From: Brucella pseudintermedia | GTDB lineage: Bacteria; Pseudomonadota; Alphaproteobacteria; Rhizobiales; Rhizobiaceae | Reading direction: 5' to 3' | Length of the DNA: 64,000 nucleotides | Assembly (NCBI RefSeq): GCF_008932435.1 | Contig: NZ_WBWE01000004.1 | Span: forward strand, 62,001 to 126,000 | Part shown: piece by piece, positions 51,782 through 62,188 of the stretch | Layout: each line of letters begins with the position of its first letter | Numbering within the stretch: position 1 is the stretch's first letter | Translations under genes and position numbers: made by a program | Notes under the pieces: model-generated | Told to the model about the DNA's origin: nothing | Seen by the model: the letters and a program-made list of their open reading frames with translations, nothing else | Database searches by the model: none

Positions 51782-54520
51782 ATGCAACATGTCGCAGGGG
51801 AAAATCCCAAGGCGCAGACGACGGCGCTAGCGATGAGTACGACCGCTTTCACGGTCTGTTTCGCAGTCTGGACCATCTTCGCAATCATCGGCATTGAAAT
51901 TCGATCCGAGCTTGGCTTGAGCGAAACCCAGTTCGGCCTGCTCGTCGGCACGCCCATCCTGACCGGCTCGCTGATCCGCGTCATTCTGGGCATCTGGTCG
52001 GATCGCTACGGCGGTCGTGTCATCTTCACGCTCACAATGCTGGTCTCGGCGGTTGCCACCTGGCTGCTCACCTACGCCACCACCTATCCGCAAATGCTGG
52101 TAGCGGCGCTTGGCGTCGGCGTGGCGGGCGGGTCGTTTTCGGTCGGCGTCGCCTATGTCTCGCGCTGGTATCCGCCGGAAAAGCAGGGCGTCGCGCTTGG
52201 CATTTTCGGCGCGGGCAATGTCGGCTCGGCGGTGACGAAATTCTTCGCGCCGATGGTCATGGTCGCCTTCGGCTGGCACGCGGTCGCCGAAATCTGGGCG
52301 GCCGCGATGGTCGTCATGGCGCTGATCTTCTATTTCACCACGAGCGACGATCCGGTTCTGGTCGAGCGCCGGCGGAAGGGCGAAAAGCCCACCAGCACGC
52401 TGATGGAGCTGGAACCGCTGAAGAACGTGCAGGTCTGGCGTTTCTCGCTTTACTATTTCTTCGTATTCGGCGCGTTCGTGGCTCTTGCGCTGTGGCTGCC
52501 GCAATATCTGATCCATGTCTATGGCGTCGATATTCGCCTTGCAGGCATCATCGCGGCGTTCTTCTCTGTCCCCGCCAGCCTTTTCCGCGCCTATGGCGGC
52601 CATCTTTCGGATGTCTACGGCGCGCGCCGGGTCATGTACTGGACCTTCGCGGTCTCGCTGGTCGCGACCTTCGTTCTGTCCTATCCGCCAACGGATTATG
52701 TCATCCAGAGCGATAACGGCCCGCTGGCCTTCCATGCCGAAATGGGCGTGATCGGCTTCACCGTCACCGTCTTCATCCTCGGTTTCTTCATGGCTCTGGG
52801 CAAGGCCGCCGTCTTCAAGCACATCCCGGTCTATTATCCCGGCAATGTCGGCTCGGTCGGCGGTCTGGTGGGCATGATCGGCGGTCTCGGCGGCTTCATC
52901 CTGCCGATCCTGTTCGGCGTGATCCTTGACCAGACGGGTCTGTGGACAAGCTGCTTCATGCTGCTCTTCGTCATCGTCGCGGTATCGTTCGTGTGGATGC
53001 ATGTCTCGATCCTCCAGATGGAACGCGCAGCCGAAGGCAAGACGACGGAAGAACTTCCGGCCTTTGCCGAATTCCAGGGACTGCAGAAGGCCGAAGTCAA
53101 GCCGGCTAAGGGCGATTCCGTCCTCACCGACTGGCGTCCGGACGATCCGGTCTTCTGGGAAGAGAAGGGTCGCAAGATCGCCAAGCGCAACCTATGGCTT
53201 TCGATCCCGGCACTCCTCCTGTCCTTTGCCATCTGGCAGGTCTGGTCCGTGGTGGTGGCGAAGCTGCCGCTGGTGGGCTATCAGTTCACGACCGACCAGC
53301 TTTTCTGGCTGGCGGCGCTTCCCGGCATTTCGGGCGCAACCTTCCGCATCTTCTATTCCTTCATGGTGCCGATCTTCGGCGGCCGCCTGTGGACGACGCT
53401 GACCACCTGGTCGCTGGTCATTCCGGCCATCGGTATCGGCTATGCGGTGCAGAACCCGAGCACGCCTTACTTCATCTTCCTCCTGCTGGCGCTGTGCTGC
53501 GGCTTCGGTGGCGGTAACTTTGCCTCCTCCATGTCCAACATCTCGTTCTTCTTCCCCAAGCACGAGAAGGGCAATGCGGCAGCGCTCAATGCGGGCCTTG
53601 GCAATCTCGGCGTCAGCGTCGTGCAGTTCGTGGTGCCGCTGGTCATTACCGCCGGTATCTTCGGCAAGCTCGGCGGCGATCCGGCGATGGTCGCGACCGA
53701 AGCGGGCAGCGCACCGCTGTGGCTGCAAAATGCCGGCTTCTTCTTCGTGCCGTTCATCGTCGTCACGGCTTTCGCCAACTGGTTCGGCATGAACGACATC
53801 GCGTCGGCCAAGGCTTCGTTTGCCGATCAGGCCGTCATTTTCCGCCGCAGGCACAACTGGATCATGTGCTGGCTCTATACGGGAACCTTCGGCTCGTTCA
53901 TCGGCTATTCGGCAGGCTTCCCGCTTCTGACCAACATCCTGTTCCCGGAAGTGAATGCGCTTCAGTTCGCCTTCCTCGGGCCTCTCGTCGGCGCGCTGTC
54001 GCGGTCGGGTTCGGGCTGGCTGGCGGACAAGTATGGCGGTGGCCGTGTCACCATCTGGGCATTCGTGCTGATGATGGTGGGCGTAGCGGGCGTGCTGTAC
54101 TTCGTCGGCATCAAGGATCAGCCGAATGCGTTCTGGGGCTTCTTCGCTTCCTTCGTGCTGCTGTTCTTCGCAACCGGCATCGGCAATGCCTCCACCTTCC
54201 AGATGATCCCGGCGATCATGTCGAAGGAAATGGTGCGGCTTATGCCCAATGCCACCCCGGAAGAGCGCCGTCACGAAGCGGACAAGGAATCCGCGGCCAT
54301 CACCGGCTTCACCTCCGCCATTGCTGCCTTCGGCGCGTTCTTCATCCCCAAGGGATATGGCACCTCGATCAGCATGACCGGCGGACCGGAAGCGGCACTG
54401 TGGGCCTTCCTGATCTTCTACGTCACCTGCCTCGTCATCACCTGGGGTGTCTACACCCGAAAAGGCGGCCTGCTCTACGACGTGGAGCACCGCAGCAATC
54501 CAGCCGCTGCTGCTGCCTAA
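51782..54520 (+). CDS. narK: Fused NarK1-NarK2 nitrate/nitrite transporter
   Basis: A 912-aa inner-membrane protein made of two 12-helix MFS domains. The first (about 15-430) is NarK1-like, with 'RVILGIWSDRYGGRVIFTLT' as MFS motif. After a soluble linker of about 40 residues ('QKAEVKPAKGDSVLTDWRPD'), the second (about 460-905) is NarK2-like, with nitrate signatures such as 'CCGFGGGNFASSMSNISFFF' and 'AALNAGLGNLGVSVVQFVVPL'. Fused NarK proteins are known from Paracoccus: one half imports nitrate, the other exchanges nitrate for nitrite. GGAG lies 8 bases before the ATG. First gene of the nar operon. Confidence 0.94.
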   Translation: MQHVAGENPKAQTTALAMSTTAFTVCFAVWTIFAIIGIEIRSELGLSETQFGLLVGTPILTGSLIRVILGIWSDRYGGRVIFTLTMLVSAVATWLLTYATTYPQMLVAALGVGVAGGSFSVGVAYVSRWYPPEKQGVALGIFGAGNVGSAVTKFFAPMVMVAFGWHAVAEIWAAAMVVMALIFYFTTSDDPVLVERRRKGEKPTSTLMELEPLKNVQVWRFSLYYFFVFGAFVALALWLPQYLIHVYGVDIRLAGIIAAFFSVPASLFRAYGGHLSDVYGARRVMYWTFAVSLVATFVLSYPPTDYVIQSDNGPLAFHAEMGVIGFTVTVFILGFFMALGKAAVFKHIPVYYPGNVGSVGGLVGMIGGLGGFILPILFGVILDQTGLWTSCFMLLFVIVAVSFVWMHVSILQMERAAEGKTTEELPAFAEFQGLQKAEVKPAKGDSVLTDWRPDDPVFWEEKGRKIAKRNLWLSIPALLLSFAIWQVWSVVVAKLPLVGYQFTTDQLFWLAALPGISGATFRIFYSFMVPIFGGRLWTTLTTWSLVIPAIGIGYAVQNPSTPYFIFLLLALCCGFGGGNFASSMSNISFFFPKHEKGNAAALNAGLGNLGVSVVQFVVPLVITAGIFGKLGGDPAMVATEAGSAPLWLQNAGFFFVPFIVVTAFANWFGMNDIASAKASFADQAVIFRRRHNWIMCWLYTGTFGSFIGYSAGFPLLTNILFPEVNALQFAFLGPLVGALSRSGSGWLADKYGGGRVTIWAFVLMMVGVAGVLYFVGIKDQPNAFWGFFASFVLLFFATGIGNASTFQMIPAIMSKEMVRLMPNATPEERRHEADKESAAITGFTSAIAAFGAFFIPKGYGTSISMTGGPEAALWAFLIFYVTCLVITWGVYTRKGGLLYDVEHRSNPAAAAA

Positions 54521-54543
54521 CGAAATAATGTGAGGATAAAATC

Positions 54544-57500
54544 ATGAGTCTGCTCCTCGATCGCCTGAACTTTCTTGCGCGCAAGAATGTCGGCACCTTC
54601 TCGGAAGGCCATGGCGTCACCACCAACGAAAACCGCGACTGGGAAGATGCCTATCGCAAGCGCTGGCAGCACGACAAGATCGTGCGCTCCACCCATGGCG
54701 TGAACTGCACCGGCTCCTGCTCGTGGAAGGTCTACGTCAAGGGCGGTATCATCACCTGGGAAACCCAACAGACGGACTATCCGCGCACCCGGGCCGATCT
54801 TCCGAACCATGAGCCGCGCGGCTGTTCGCGCGGGGCGAGCTATAGCTGGTATGTCTATTCGGCCAACCGCGTGAAATATCCGCTGATCCGCTCGCGCCTG
54901 CTGAAGTTGTGGCGCAAGGAACGCGCGCTGAAAACGCCGGTCGGCGCGTGGGCCGCGATCCAGCAGGACCCTGCCAAGCGCGCCGACTATATGAAAGTGC
55001 GCGGCCTCGGCGGTTTCGTGCGCGCCACGTGGAGCGAGGTCAACGAGATCATCGCCGCCGCCAATGCCTATACGGCCAAGACTTATGGTCCGGACCGGGT
55101 GGTCGGCTTCTCGCCGATCCCGGCCATGTCGATGGTGTCCTATGCGGCGGGCTCGCGTTACCTGTCGCTCTTGGGCGGCGTCTGCATGTCGTTCTATGAC
55201 TGGTATTGCGACCTGCCGCCGGCCTCGCCCATGACATGGGGCGAACAGACCGACGTGCCGGAATCGGCAGACTGGTACAATGCCGGTTTCCTGATGCTGT
55301 GGGGTTCCAACGTGCCGCAGACCCGCACGCCGGATGCGCATTTCTATACGGAAGTGCGCTACAAGGGCACGAAGTCGGTCGTGGTCTCGCCCGACTATTC
55401 GGAAGCCGCGAAGTTCGCCGACCTGTGGCTGCATCCAAAGCAAGGCACCGACGCAGCGCTTGCCATGGCGCTCGGCCATGTGATCCTGCGCGAATATCAC
55501 CTCGACCGGCAGGTGCCGTATTTCGAGGATTATTGCCGCAAATATTCCGACTTCCCCATGCTGGTCATGCTCACGGAGAAGGACGGGCGCTACGTGCCGG
55601 ATCGCTTCCTGCGCGCATCCGACCTGAAGGACGATCTGGGCGAGGCCAACAATCCCGACTGGAAGACGGTCGCCTTCGACAAGAAATCGGGCACCTATGT
55701 TGCGCCGCAGGGCTCGATCGGCTTCCGCTGGGGCGATGACGGCCAGTGGAACCTTGAAGAAAAGGACGGCCGGGGCAAGGATGTGGAACTTGCCAAGAGC
55801 TTCATTGAGGCGGGCGCGCACGATGCGGTCGCCGATGTGGCCTTCCCCTATTTCGGCAATCGCGAGCACGATTATTTCGAAGGCACGGACCATGACAGCG
55901 TGCTGGTGCGCAAGGTTCCGGCCCGCAAGCTCAAGCTGAAAAAGGGCGAGGTGCTGGTCGCGACCGTGTTCGACCTGTTCGCCGCCAATTACGGCCTCGA
56001 TCGCGGGCTTGGCGACGAGAACTCCGCCAAGTCCTATGACGAGGGCCTGCCCTATACCCCGGCCTGGGCGGAGAAGATCACGGGCGTCCCGCGCGACCAG
56101 ATCATTGCGGTCGCCCGCGAATTTGCAACCAACGCCGAAAAGACCAATGGCCGCTCCATGGTCATTCTCGGTGCCGGTCTCAACCACTGGTACCACATGG
56201 ACATGAACTATCGCGGCATCATCAACATGCTGGTGATGTGCGGTTGTATCGGCCAGTCGGGCGGCGGCTGGAGCCATTATGTGGGGCAGGAAAAGCTGCG
56301 TCCGCAGACCGGCTGGACCGCGCTTGCCTTCGCGCTGGACTGGAACCGTCCGCCGCGCCACATGAACTCCACCTCATTCTTCTACGCGCATACCGACCAG
56401 TGGCGCTACGAAACCGTGAAGGTGCAGGACATCCTCTCGCCCACCGCTCCGGACGGCGCGTGGGATGGCACGATGATCGACTATAATATCCGGGCCGAGC
56501 GCATGGGCTGGCTGCCTTCCGCGCCGCAGCTCCAGACCAACCCGCTGCAGCTTGCCAGGGAGGCCGCCGTATCGGGCAAGGAGCCGAAGGACTTCATCGC
56601 CGATGCCTTGAAGAACGGCACCCTCACCATGTCGTGCGAAGACCCGGACCACGAGGCCAATTGGCCGCGCAACATGTTCGTCTGGCGCTCCAACCTGCTC
56701 GGTTCGTCGGGCAAGGGGCATGAATATTTCCTGAAGCACCTGCTCGGCACGTCGAATGGCCTGCTTGGCAAGGATCTGGGACAGGAAGGCGCGCAGGAAA
56801 GCCGCGAGGCCGTGTGGCACGAGAATGCGCCGGAAGGAAAGCTCGACCTGCTGGTCACGCTCGATTTCCGCATGTCCACGACCTGCGTCTATTCCGATAT
56901 CGTTCTGCCGACCGCCACCTGGTACGAGAAGAACGATCTCAACACTTCCGACATGCATCCCTTCATCCATCCGCTGTCGAGCGCTGCCGACCCGGCTTGG
57001 GAAGCGCGCAGCGACTGGGAAATCTTCAAGGGCATCGCCAAGAAGTTCTCCGAAGTGGCGCCGGAAGTGCTGGGCGTGGAGAAGGACATCGTTCTGGTGC
57101 CGACCCTGCACGACACGGCGGGCGAACTGGCGCAGCCGAAGGACGTGCTGGACTGGAAGAAGGGCGAAGTCGAGCCGATCCCCGGCAAGACCATGCCATC
57201 GGTCGTGGTTGTGGAGCGCGATTATCCGAACCTCTACAAGCGCTACACTTCCGTCGGGCCGCTCCTCGACAAGCTCGGCAATGGCGGCAAGGGTATTTCG
57301 TGGAATACCGAACACGAGGTGGAACTGCTCGGCAAGCTGAACGGCAAGGTCCATGAGCCGGGTGCGACCGAAGGGCGTCCGCGCATCTATACCGATGTGG
57401 ACGCAACCGAGGTCATCCTGTCGCTCGCGCCGGAAACCAACGGCGAAGTGGCGGTGAAAGCATGGGAAGCGCTGTCGAAGTTCACCGGACGCGACCACAC

Positions 57501-58308
57501 CCATCTGGCCATCCCCAAGGAGGAAGAGAAGATCCGCTATCGCGATATTGTCGCGCAGCCCCGCAAGATCATCTCCTCGCCAACCTGGTCGGGGCTGGAA
57601 TCCGAGCATGTCTGCTACAATGCGGGCTATACCAATGTGCATGAGCTGATCCCGTGGCGCACGCTGACCGGCCGTCAGCAGCTCTATCAGGACCATCTGT
57701 GGATGCGCGCCTTCGGCGAGGGCTTCTGCGTCTATCGCCCGCCGATCGACACCAAGACGGTCAATCCGGCGATCCGCGAGAAGGCGGACGGCCAGCCGCA
57801 TCTGGTGCTCAATTTCATTACGCCGCACCAGAAATGGGGCATCCACTCCACCTATACGGACAATCTGTTGATGCTGACGCTCAATCGCGGCGGGCCGGTT
57901 GTCTGGATTTCGGAGCCGGATGCGGCGAAGGCTGGCATCGTCGATAATGACTGGGTGGAAGTCTATAACGCCAACGGCGCCATCGTTGCCCGTGCGGTCG
58001 TTTCCCAGCGCATGAAGGATGGAACCATCTTCATGTATCACGCGCAGGAGAAGATCGTGAACACGCCCGGCTCGCCGCTCACCGGCCAGCGCGGCGGCAT
58101 TCACAACTCCGTCACCCGCATCATCACCAAGCCGACCCATATGATCGGCGGCTACGCCCACCAGTCCTATGGCTTCAACTATTACGGCACCGTCGGCGCC
58201 AACCGCGACGAGTTCGTGGTGGTACGCAAGCTCGACCATGTGGACTGGATGGAAGGGCCGCTTGAAGAAGGCAACCGCAACTCCGCAGTGAAGGAGGCAG
58301 CAGAATGA
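54544..58308 (+). CDS. narG: Respiratory nitrate reductase alpha subunit
   Basis: The 1254-aa catalytic subunit of membrane-bound nitrate reductase, reducing nitrate to nitrite at Mo-bisMGD on the cytoplasmic side. The FS0 cluster ligands are His51, Cys55 and Cys59 in 'THGVNCTGSCSW', with a further Cys downstream. 'FYDWYCDLPPASP' contains the Asp that ligates Mo in E. coli NarG (Asp222). No Tat signal, as expected. Length is that of the family. It follows narK by 23 bases; its stop overlaps the narH start. Confidence 0.97.
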   Translation: MSLLLDRLNFLARKNVGTFSEGHGVTTNENRDWEDAYRKRWQHDKIVRSTHGVNCTGSCSWKVYVKGGIITWETQQTDYPRTRADLPNHEPRGCSRGASYSWYVYSANRVKYPLIRSRLLKLWRKERALKTPVGAWAAIQQDPAKRADYMKVRGLGGFVRATWSEVNEIIAAANAYTAKTYGPDRVVGFSPIPAMSMVSYAAGSRYLSLLGGVCMSFYDWYCDLPPASPMTWGEQTDVPESADWYNAGFLMLWGSNVPQTRTPDAHFYTEVRYKGTKSVVVSPDYSEAAKFADLWLHPKQGTDAALAMALGHVILREYHLDRQVPYFEDYCRKYSDFPMLVMLTEKDGRYVPDRFLRASDLKDDLGEANNPDWKTVAFDKKSGTYVAPQGSIGFRWGDDGQWNLEEKDGRGKDVELAKSFIEAGAHDAVADVAFPYFGNREHDYFEGTDHDSVLVRKVPARKLKLKKGEVLVATVFDLFAANYGLDRGLGDENSAKSYDEGLPYTPAWAEKITGVPRDQIIAVAREFATNAEKTNGRSMVILGAGLNHWYHMDMNYRGIINMLVMCGCIGQSGGGWSHYVGQEKLRPQTGWTALAFALDWNRPPRHMNSTSFFYAHTDQWRYETVKVQDILSPTAPDGAWDGTMIDYNIRAERMGWLPSAPQLQTNPLQLAREAAVSGKEPKDFIADALKNGTLTMSCEDPDHEANWPRNMFVWRSNLLGSSGKGHEYFLKHLLGTSNGLLGKDLGQEGAQESREAVWHENAPEGKLDLLVTLDFRMSTTCVYSDIVLPTATWYEKNDLNTSDMHPFIHPLSSAADPAWEARSDWEIFKGIAKKFSEVAPEVLGVEKDIVLVPTLHDTAGELAQPKDVLDWKKGEVEPIPGKTMPSVVVVERDYPNLYKRYTSVGPLLDKLGNGGKGISWNTEHEVELLGKLNGKVHEPGATEGRPRIYTDVDATEVILSLAPETNGEVAVKAWEALSKFTGRDHTHLAIPKEEEKIRYRDIVAQPRKIISSPTWSGLESEHVCYNAGYTNVHELIPWRTLTGRQQLYQDHLWMRAFGEGFCVYRPPIDTKTVNPAIREKADGQPHLVLNFITPHQKWGIHSTYTDNLLMLTLNRGGPVVWISEPDAAKAGIVDNDWVEVYNANGAIVARAVVSQRMKDGTIFMYHAQEKIVNTPGSPLTGQRGGIHNSVTRIITKPTHMIGGYAHQSYGFNYYGTVGANRDEFVVVRKLDHVDWMEGPLEEGNRNSAVKEAAE

Positions 58309-59843
58309 AAATTCGTGCGCAAATTGGAATGGTGCTCAATCTCGACAAGTGCATCGGCTGCCACACCTGCTCCGTGACGTGCAAGAACGTCTGGACCAAC
58401 CGCGAAGGTGTGGAATATGCCTGGTTCAACAATGTCGAGACCAAGCCCGGCATCGGTTTCCCGAAGGAATGGGAAAACCAGAAGAAGTGGAACGGCGGCT
58501 GGGTCCGCAAGAAGAACGGCAAGATCGAGCCGAAGATGGGCGCGAAATGGCGCATCCTCGCCAAGATTTTCGCCAATCCCGACCTGCCGGAAATCGACGA
58601 CTATTACGAGCCGTTCGACTTCGATTACGGCCATCTGCAAACGGCGGCCGAAAGCCAGACCATGCCGACCGCCCGCCCGCGCTCGCTGATTTCGGGCGAG
58701 CGGATGGAAAAGATCGAATGGGGCCCGAACTGGGAAGAAATTCTCGGCGGCGAGTTCGCCAAGCGCTCGAAGGACTATAATTTCGAGGGCGTGGAGAAGG
58801 AAATCTACGGCCAGTTCGAAAACACCTTCATGATGTACCTGCCGCGCCTGTGCGAGCACTGCCTCAACCCGACCTGCGTTGCGGCCTGCCCTTCGGGCGC
58901 GATCTACAAGCGCGAGGATGACGGCATCGTCCTGATCGATCAGGAAAAGTGCCGCGGCTGGCGCATGTGCGTCTCCGGCTGCCCCTACAAGAAGATCTAT
59001 TACAACTGGAGTTCCGGCAAGTCCGAGAAGTGTATCTTCTGCTATCCGCGCATCGAATCGGGCCAGCCCACCGTCTGCTCGGAAACCTGCGTTGGCCGCA
59101 TCCGCTATCTCGGCGTGATGCTCTATGATGCCGACCGCATCTCGGAGGCCGCTTCCACGGCCAATGAACAGGATCTCTATCAGGAACAGCTCAATATCTT
59201 CCTCGATCCGAACGATCCTGCCGTGATCGAACAGGCCCGCAAGGACGGCGTGCCGGAAGCCTGGCTGGAAGCGGCCAAGCATTCGCCGGTCTACAAGATG
59301 GCGATGGACTGGAAGATCGCCTTCCCGCTCCATCCCGAATACCGCACCTTGCCGATGGTCTGGTACGTGCCGCCGCTTTCGCCGCTGCAATCGGCTGCTG
59401 CTGCCGGCAAGCTTGGCATGGACGGCCCGCTGCCGGATGTCCGCTCCATGCGCATCCCGGTCCGCTACCTCGCCAATCTCCTGACCGCAGGCAAGGAAGA
59501 GCCGGTCATCTCCGCGCTGGAACGCATGCTCGCCATGCGCGCCTATATGCGCGCCAAGACCGTCGACGGCGTTATCGACGAGGCGATTGCCGACCGCGTC
59601 GGCATGAGCGGCGCGATGATCGAGGAAATGTACCACATCATGGCGATCGCCAATTACGAGGACCGCTTCGTCATCCCGACGACGCATCGTGAAATCACCG
59701 AGGACGCCTATGACGTGCGCGGCTCCTGCGGCTTCACCTTCGGCAATGGCTGCTCTGGCGGCACGTCGACGGAAGACCTGTTCGGCGCCAAGCGCCAGAA
59801 GGTCGTCCAGACGCCAACCGATATTTTCAGGGAGCAGGCGTGA
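58305..59843 (+). CDS. narH: Respiratory nitrate reductase beta subunit
   Basis: A 512-aa iron-sulfur subunit carrying four clusters between NarI and NarG. Cys motifs: 'CIGCHTCSVTCKNVW', 'CEHCLNPTCVAACPSGA', 'CRGWRMCVSGCPYKK' (where Trp replaces one Cys, giving the [3Fe-4S] cluster as in E. coli NarH) and 'CIFCYPRIESGQPTVCSETC'. The ATG overlaps the narG TGA. Confidence 0.97.
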   Translation: MKIRAQIGMVLNLDKCIGCHTCSVTCKNVWTNREGVEYAWFNNVETKPGIGFPKEWENQKKWNGGWVRKKNGKIEPKMGAKWRILAKIFANPDLPEIDDYYEPFDFDYGHLQTAAESQTMPTARPRSLISGERMEKIEWGPNWEEILGGEFAKRSKDYNFEGVEKEIYGQFENTFMMYLPRLCEHCLNPTCVAACPSGAIYKREDDGIVLIDQEKCRGWRMCVSGCPYKKIYYNWSSGKSEKCIFCYPRIESGQPTVCSETCVGRIRYLGVMLYDADRISEAASTANEQDLYQEQLNIFLDPNDPAVIEQARKDGVPEAWLEAAKHSPVYKMAMDWKIAFPLHPEYRTLPMVWYVPPLSPLQSAAAAGKLGMDGPLPDVRSMRIPVRYLANLLTAGKEEPVISALERMLAMRAYMRAKTVDGVIDEAIADRVGMSGAMIEEMYHIMAIANYEDRFVIPTTHREITEDAYDVRGSCGFTFGNGCSGGTSTEDLFGAKRQKVVQTPTDIFREQA

Positions 59844-60553
59844 TGAACAGGACCCTTAAAATCATATCGCTGCTGCTTTCCTACCCGTCGGCAGAGTTGC
59901 AGCTCGGCGGCGAGGAACTGAAAAAAGCGCTGGCCGGGGAAAACCTTTCCCCCGGCATACGCAGGCTTCTCGACAGCCTTGTCGAATATGTCTGCGACTG
60001 CGATCTCTATGAGGCACAGGAACGCTATGTGCATCTGTTCGACCGCACGCGATCGCTGTCGCTGCATCTTTTCGAGCATGTGCATGGCGAAAGCCGCGAC
60101 CGCGGCCAGGCCATGGTTGACCTGATGAAGATGTATGACGACAACGGCTTTGTGGTGGATGCCAAGGAACTGCCGGACTATCTGCCGCTGTTCCTCGAAT
60201 TCCTGTCGACGCGCTCGCCAGAGGAAATTCACGATCTCCTCACCCAGACCGGCCATATCACGGCGGCCATCGGCGAGCGTCTGCGCAAGCGCCATTCGCC
60301 CTATGCCAATGCCTTTGCGGCCCTGCTTCATGTCGCCAATGCCAAGCCGGACAAGAACCTCGTCGGAGAGTTGCTTCGGCAAGAGGAAGACGACCCGAAC
60401 GACCTCGCCGCGCTCGACCGCATCTGGGAAGAAGAAGCGGTGACGTTCGGCGGCAATGCGGGCGAAAACTCCTGCGGCCCGGACCGGCTGCGCATGCAGA
60501 TGCGTGCCGCACAGCGCAAGCCCGGCGCCCCGTCCAACCCTTCACATCTATAG
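59843..60553 (+). CDS. narJ: Nitrate reductase chaperone NarJ
   Basis: A 236-aa system-specific chaperone for NarG Mo-cofactor insertion, not part of the final enzyme. It has the TorD/NarJ-type all-helical pattern and the conserved 'YVHLFDRTRSLSLHLFEHVHGESRDRGQAM' segment. The ATG at 59843 overlaps the narH stop (TGATG); a GTG at 59840 is also possible. Acidic overall, with a Ser/Asn-rich tail. Confidence 0.94.
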   Translation: MNRTLKIISLLLSYPSAELQLGGEELKKALAGENLSPGIRRLLDSLVEYVCDCDLYEAQERYVHLFDRTRSLSLHLFEHVHGESRDRGQAMVDLMKMYDDNGFVVDAKELPDYLPLFLEFLSTRSPEEIHDLLTQTGHITAAIGERLRKRHSPYANAFAALLHVANAKPDKNLVGELLRQEEDDPNDLAALDRIWEEEAVTFGGNAGENSCGPDRLRMQMRAAQRKPGAPSNPSHL

Positions 60554-60563
60554 GAGACGGAAA

Positions 60564-61277
60564 ATGGCTTACCTCCATACGTTTCTTTTCGGCATCTATC
60601 CCTACATCGCATTGAGCGTGCTCGTTCTCGGCTCGATCTTCCGCTACGACCGCGAGCCTTACACATGGCGCTCGGGCTCAAGCCAGCTCTTGCGGCGCAG
60701 GCAGCTCATGTGGGGTTCGGTTCTGTTTCATCTTGGCGTTCTGTTCATCTTCGCCGGTCATTTCGTCGGCTTGCTGACGCCGATCTGGGTCTTCGACACG
60801 CTTGGCGTCAGCCATGAGGCAAAGCAGATTCTCGCGGTCGTCGCGGGCGGCATCGCCGGTGTGATGGCAATCATCGGCGCCACCATGCTGGTGCATCGCC
60901 GCCTGTTCGATCCGCGCGTGCGCGCATCGTCAAGGCCGACCGACACGCTGATCATCATGCTGTTGTGGGTACAGCTTCTGCTGGGCCTCGGCACCATTCC
61001 GGTCTCGCTGCAACATTTGGACGGCGGTGAAATGGTCACATTCATGAACTGGGCGCAGGGCATCTTCACCTTCAACCCGGCTGCCTCGAGCTACATCACC
61101 GATGCATCGTTTGTCTTCAAGATGCATATCTTCCTCGGGCTGACCATCTTCCTCCTGTTCCCGTTCACGCGTCTGGTGCATATGCTGAGCGCGCCGGTGC
61201 GCTATATCTGGCGTCCGGGCTATCAGGTCGTGCGCGAGCGCAATCATGGAGCGCCTGTGCGCGTCCCTGCGGAGTAA
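60564..61277 (+). CDS. narI: Nitrate reductase gamma subunit (cytochrome b)
   Basis: A 237-aa membrane subunit with five helices and two b hemes that oxidises quinol. Heme His pairs are visible in 'SVLFHLGVLFIFAGHFVGL' and in 'FVFKMHIFLGLTIF' with 'FTRLVHMLSAP'. A GGAGACGG site precedes ATG 60564; the upstream frame extension is narJ sequence in another phase. With NarG and NarH it forms the quinol:nitrate reductase. Confidence 0.96.
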   Translation: MAYLHTFLFGIYPYIALSVLVLGSIFRYDREPYTWRSGSSQLLRRRQLMWGSVLFHLGVLFIFAGHFVGLLTPIWVFDTLGVSHEAKQILAVVAGGIAGVMAIIGATMLVHRRLFDPRVRASSRPTDTLIIMLLWVQLLLGLGTIPVSLQHLDGGEMVTFMNWAQGIFTFNPAASSYITDASFVFKMHIFLGLTIFLLFPFTRLVHMLSAPVRYIWRPGYQVVRERNHGAPVRVPAE

Positions 61278-61282
61278 GGCTG

Positions 61283-62188
61283 ATGGTAACGCTTTTCGAC
61301 CGCAAACAGCCCGCTGCCGGGCAGCACAGTCACCCGACCGGCTACACCACCTATCAGGAGCCGGATACGCGGGTGCCGCCAAAGCCGCGCCCGGTCTTTG
61401 ATGCGGTGTCCGTCAATGGCGTGGCGATCAACGAAACCGACATTCTGACGGAGGCGCAAAACCATCCGTCGGACAATCCGGGCGCAGCATTGCTTGCTGC
61501 CGCCCGCGCGCTGGCGGTGCGGGAATTGCTTTTGCAGCGCGCAAGGGAAGCGGGCATCGTCCCCGAGCGCGAGAAGGACGCCGAAGGCCGCAGCGAGACC
61601 GATGAGGATGCGCTTGTGCGCATGGTGATCGAACGGGAAGTGGAAGTGCCTTCCGCCACGCGGGAGGAAGCTTTCCGCTTTTACGAAAACAACCGCCACC
61701 GCTTCACCAGCGCGCCCATTCTGGAGGCGAGCCATATATTGATCGCCGCCGATCCAGCCGACAGCCAGGCCCGCGAAAAGGCTCGCACGACCGCATCGCG
61801 TCTGGCGGCTTCGGTGATTGCCGAGCCGGCCACGTTCGCTTCGGTCGCGCATGAATATTCGTCCTGTCCTTCAGGCGCGCAAGGCGGCAATCTCGGCCAG
61901 CTCACGCGCGGCAGCACGGTGCCCGAATTTGAAAGGGCGCTGGAGCGGATGGTCCCCGGCGAAATCACCGTTGCCCCCATTGAAAGCCGCTTCGGTTTTC
62001 ATATCGTGCGGCTTGACCGCCGCATGGAGGGGGAGGAACTGCCGTTCGACTATGTGGCCGACCGCATTGCCGGCTGGCTGGAAGCCTCCACATGGTCCAA
62101 GGCCGTGTCGCAATATATCGCGATCCTCGCAGCCGATGCCGACATTACCGGCATTGATCTCCTGTCGAATGAAGGAGCGGGGGCATGA
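61283..62188 (+). CDS. Parvulin-type peptidyl-prolyl isomerase in the nar operon
   Basis: A 301-aa protein with a PpiC/parvulin domain (about residues 145-240): 'LEASHILIAADPADSQAREKA', 'FASVAHEYSSCPSGAQGGNL', 'ESRFGFHIVRLDRR'. The N-terminal part is a helical NifM/SurA-like region. No signal peptide, so it acts in the cytoplasm, fitting a folding helper for NarG or NarH. It starts 5 bases after narI, and its end overlaps the next gene (ATGA). Such isomerases follow narI in several proteobacterial nar operons. Confidence 0.87.
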   Translation: MVTLFDRKQPAAGQHSHPTGYTTYQEPDTRVPPKPRPVFDAVSVNGVAINETDILTEAQNHPSDNPGAALLAAARALAVRELLLQRAREAGIVPEREKDAEGRSETDEDALVRMVIEREVEVPSATREEAFRFYENNRHRFTSAPILEASHILIAADPADSQAREKARTTASRLAASVIAEPATFASVAHEYSSCPSGAQGGNLGQLTRGSTVPEFERALERMVPGEITVAPIESRFGFHIVRLDRRMEGEELPFDYVADRIAGWLEASTWSKAVSQYIAILAADADITGIDLLSNEGAGA

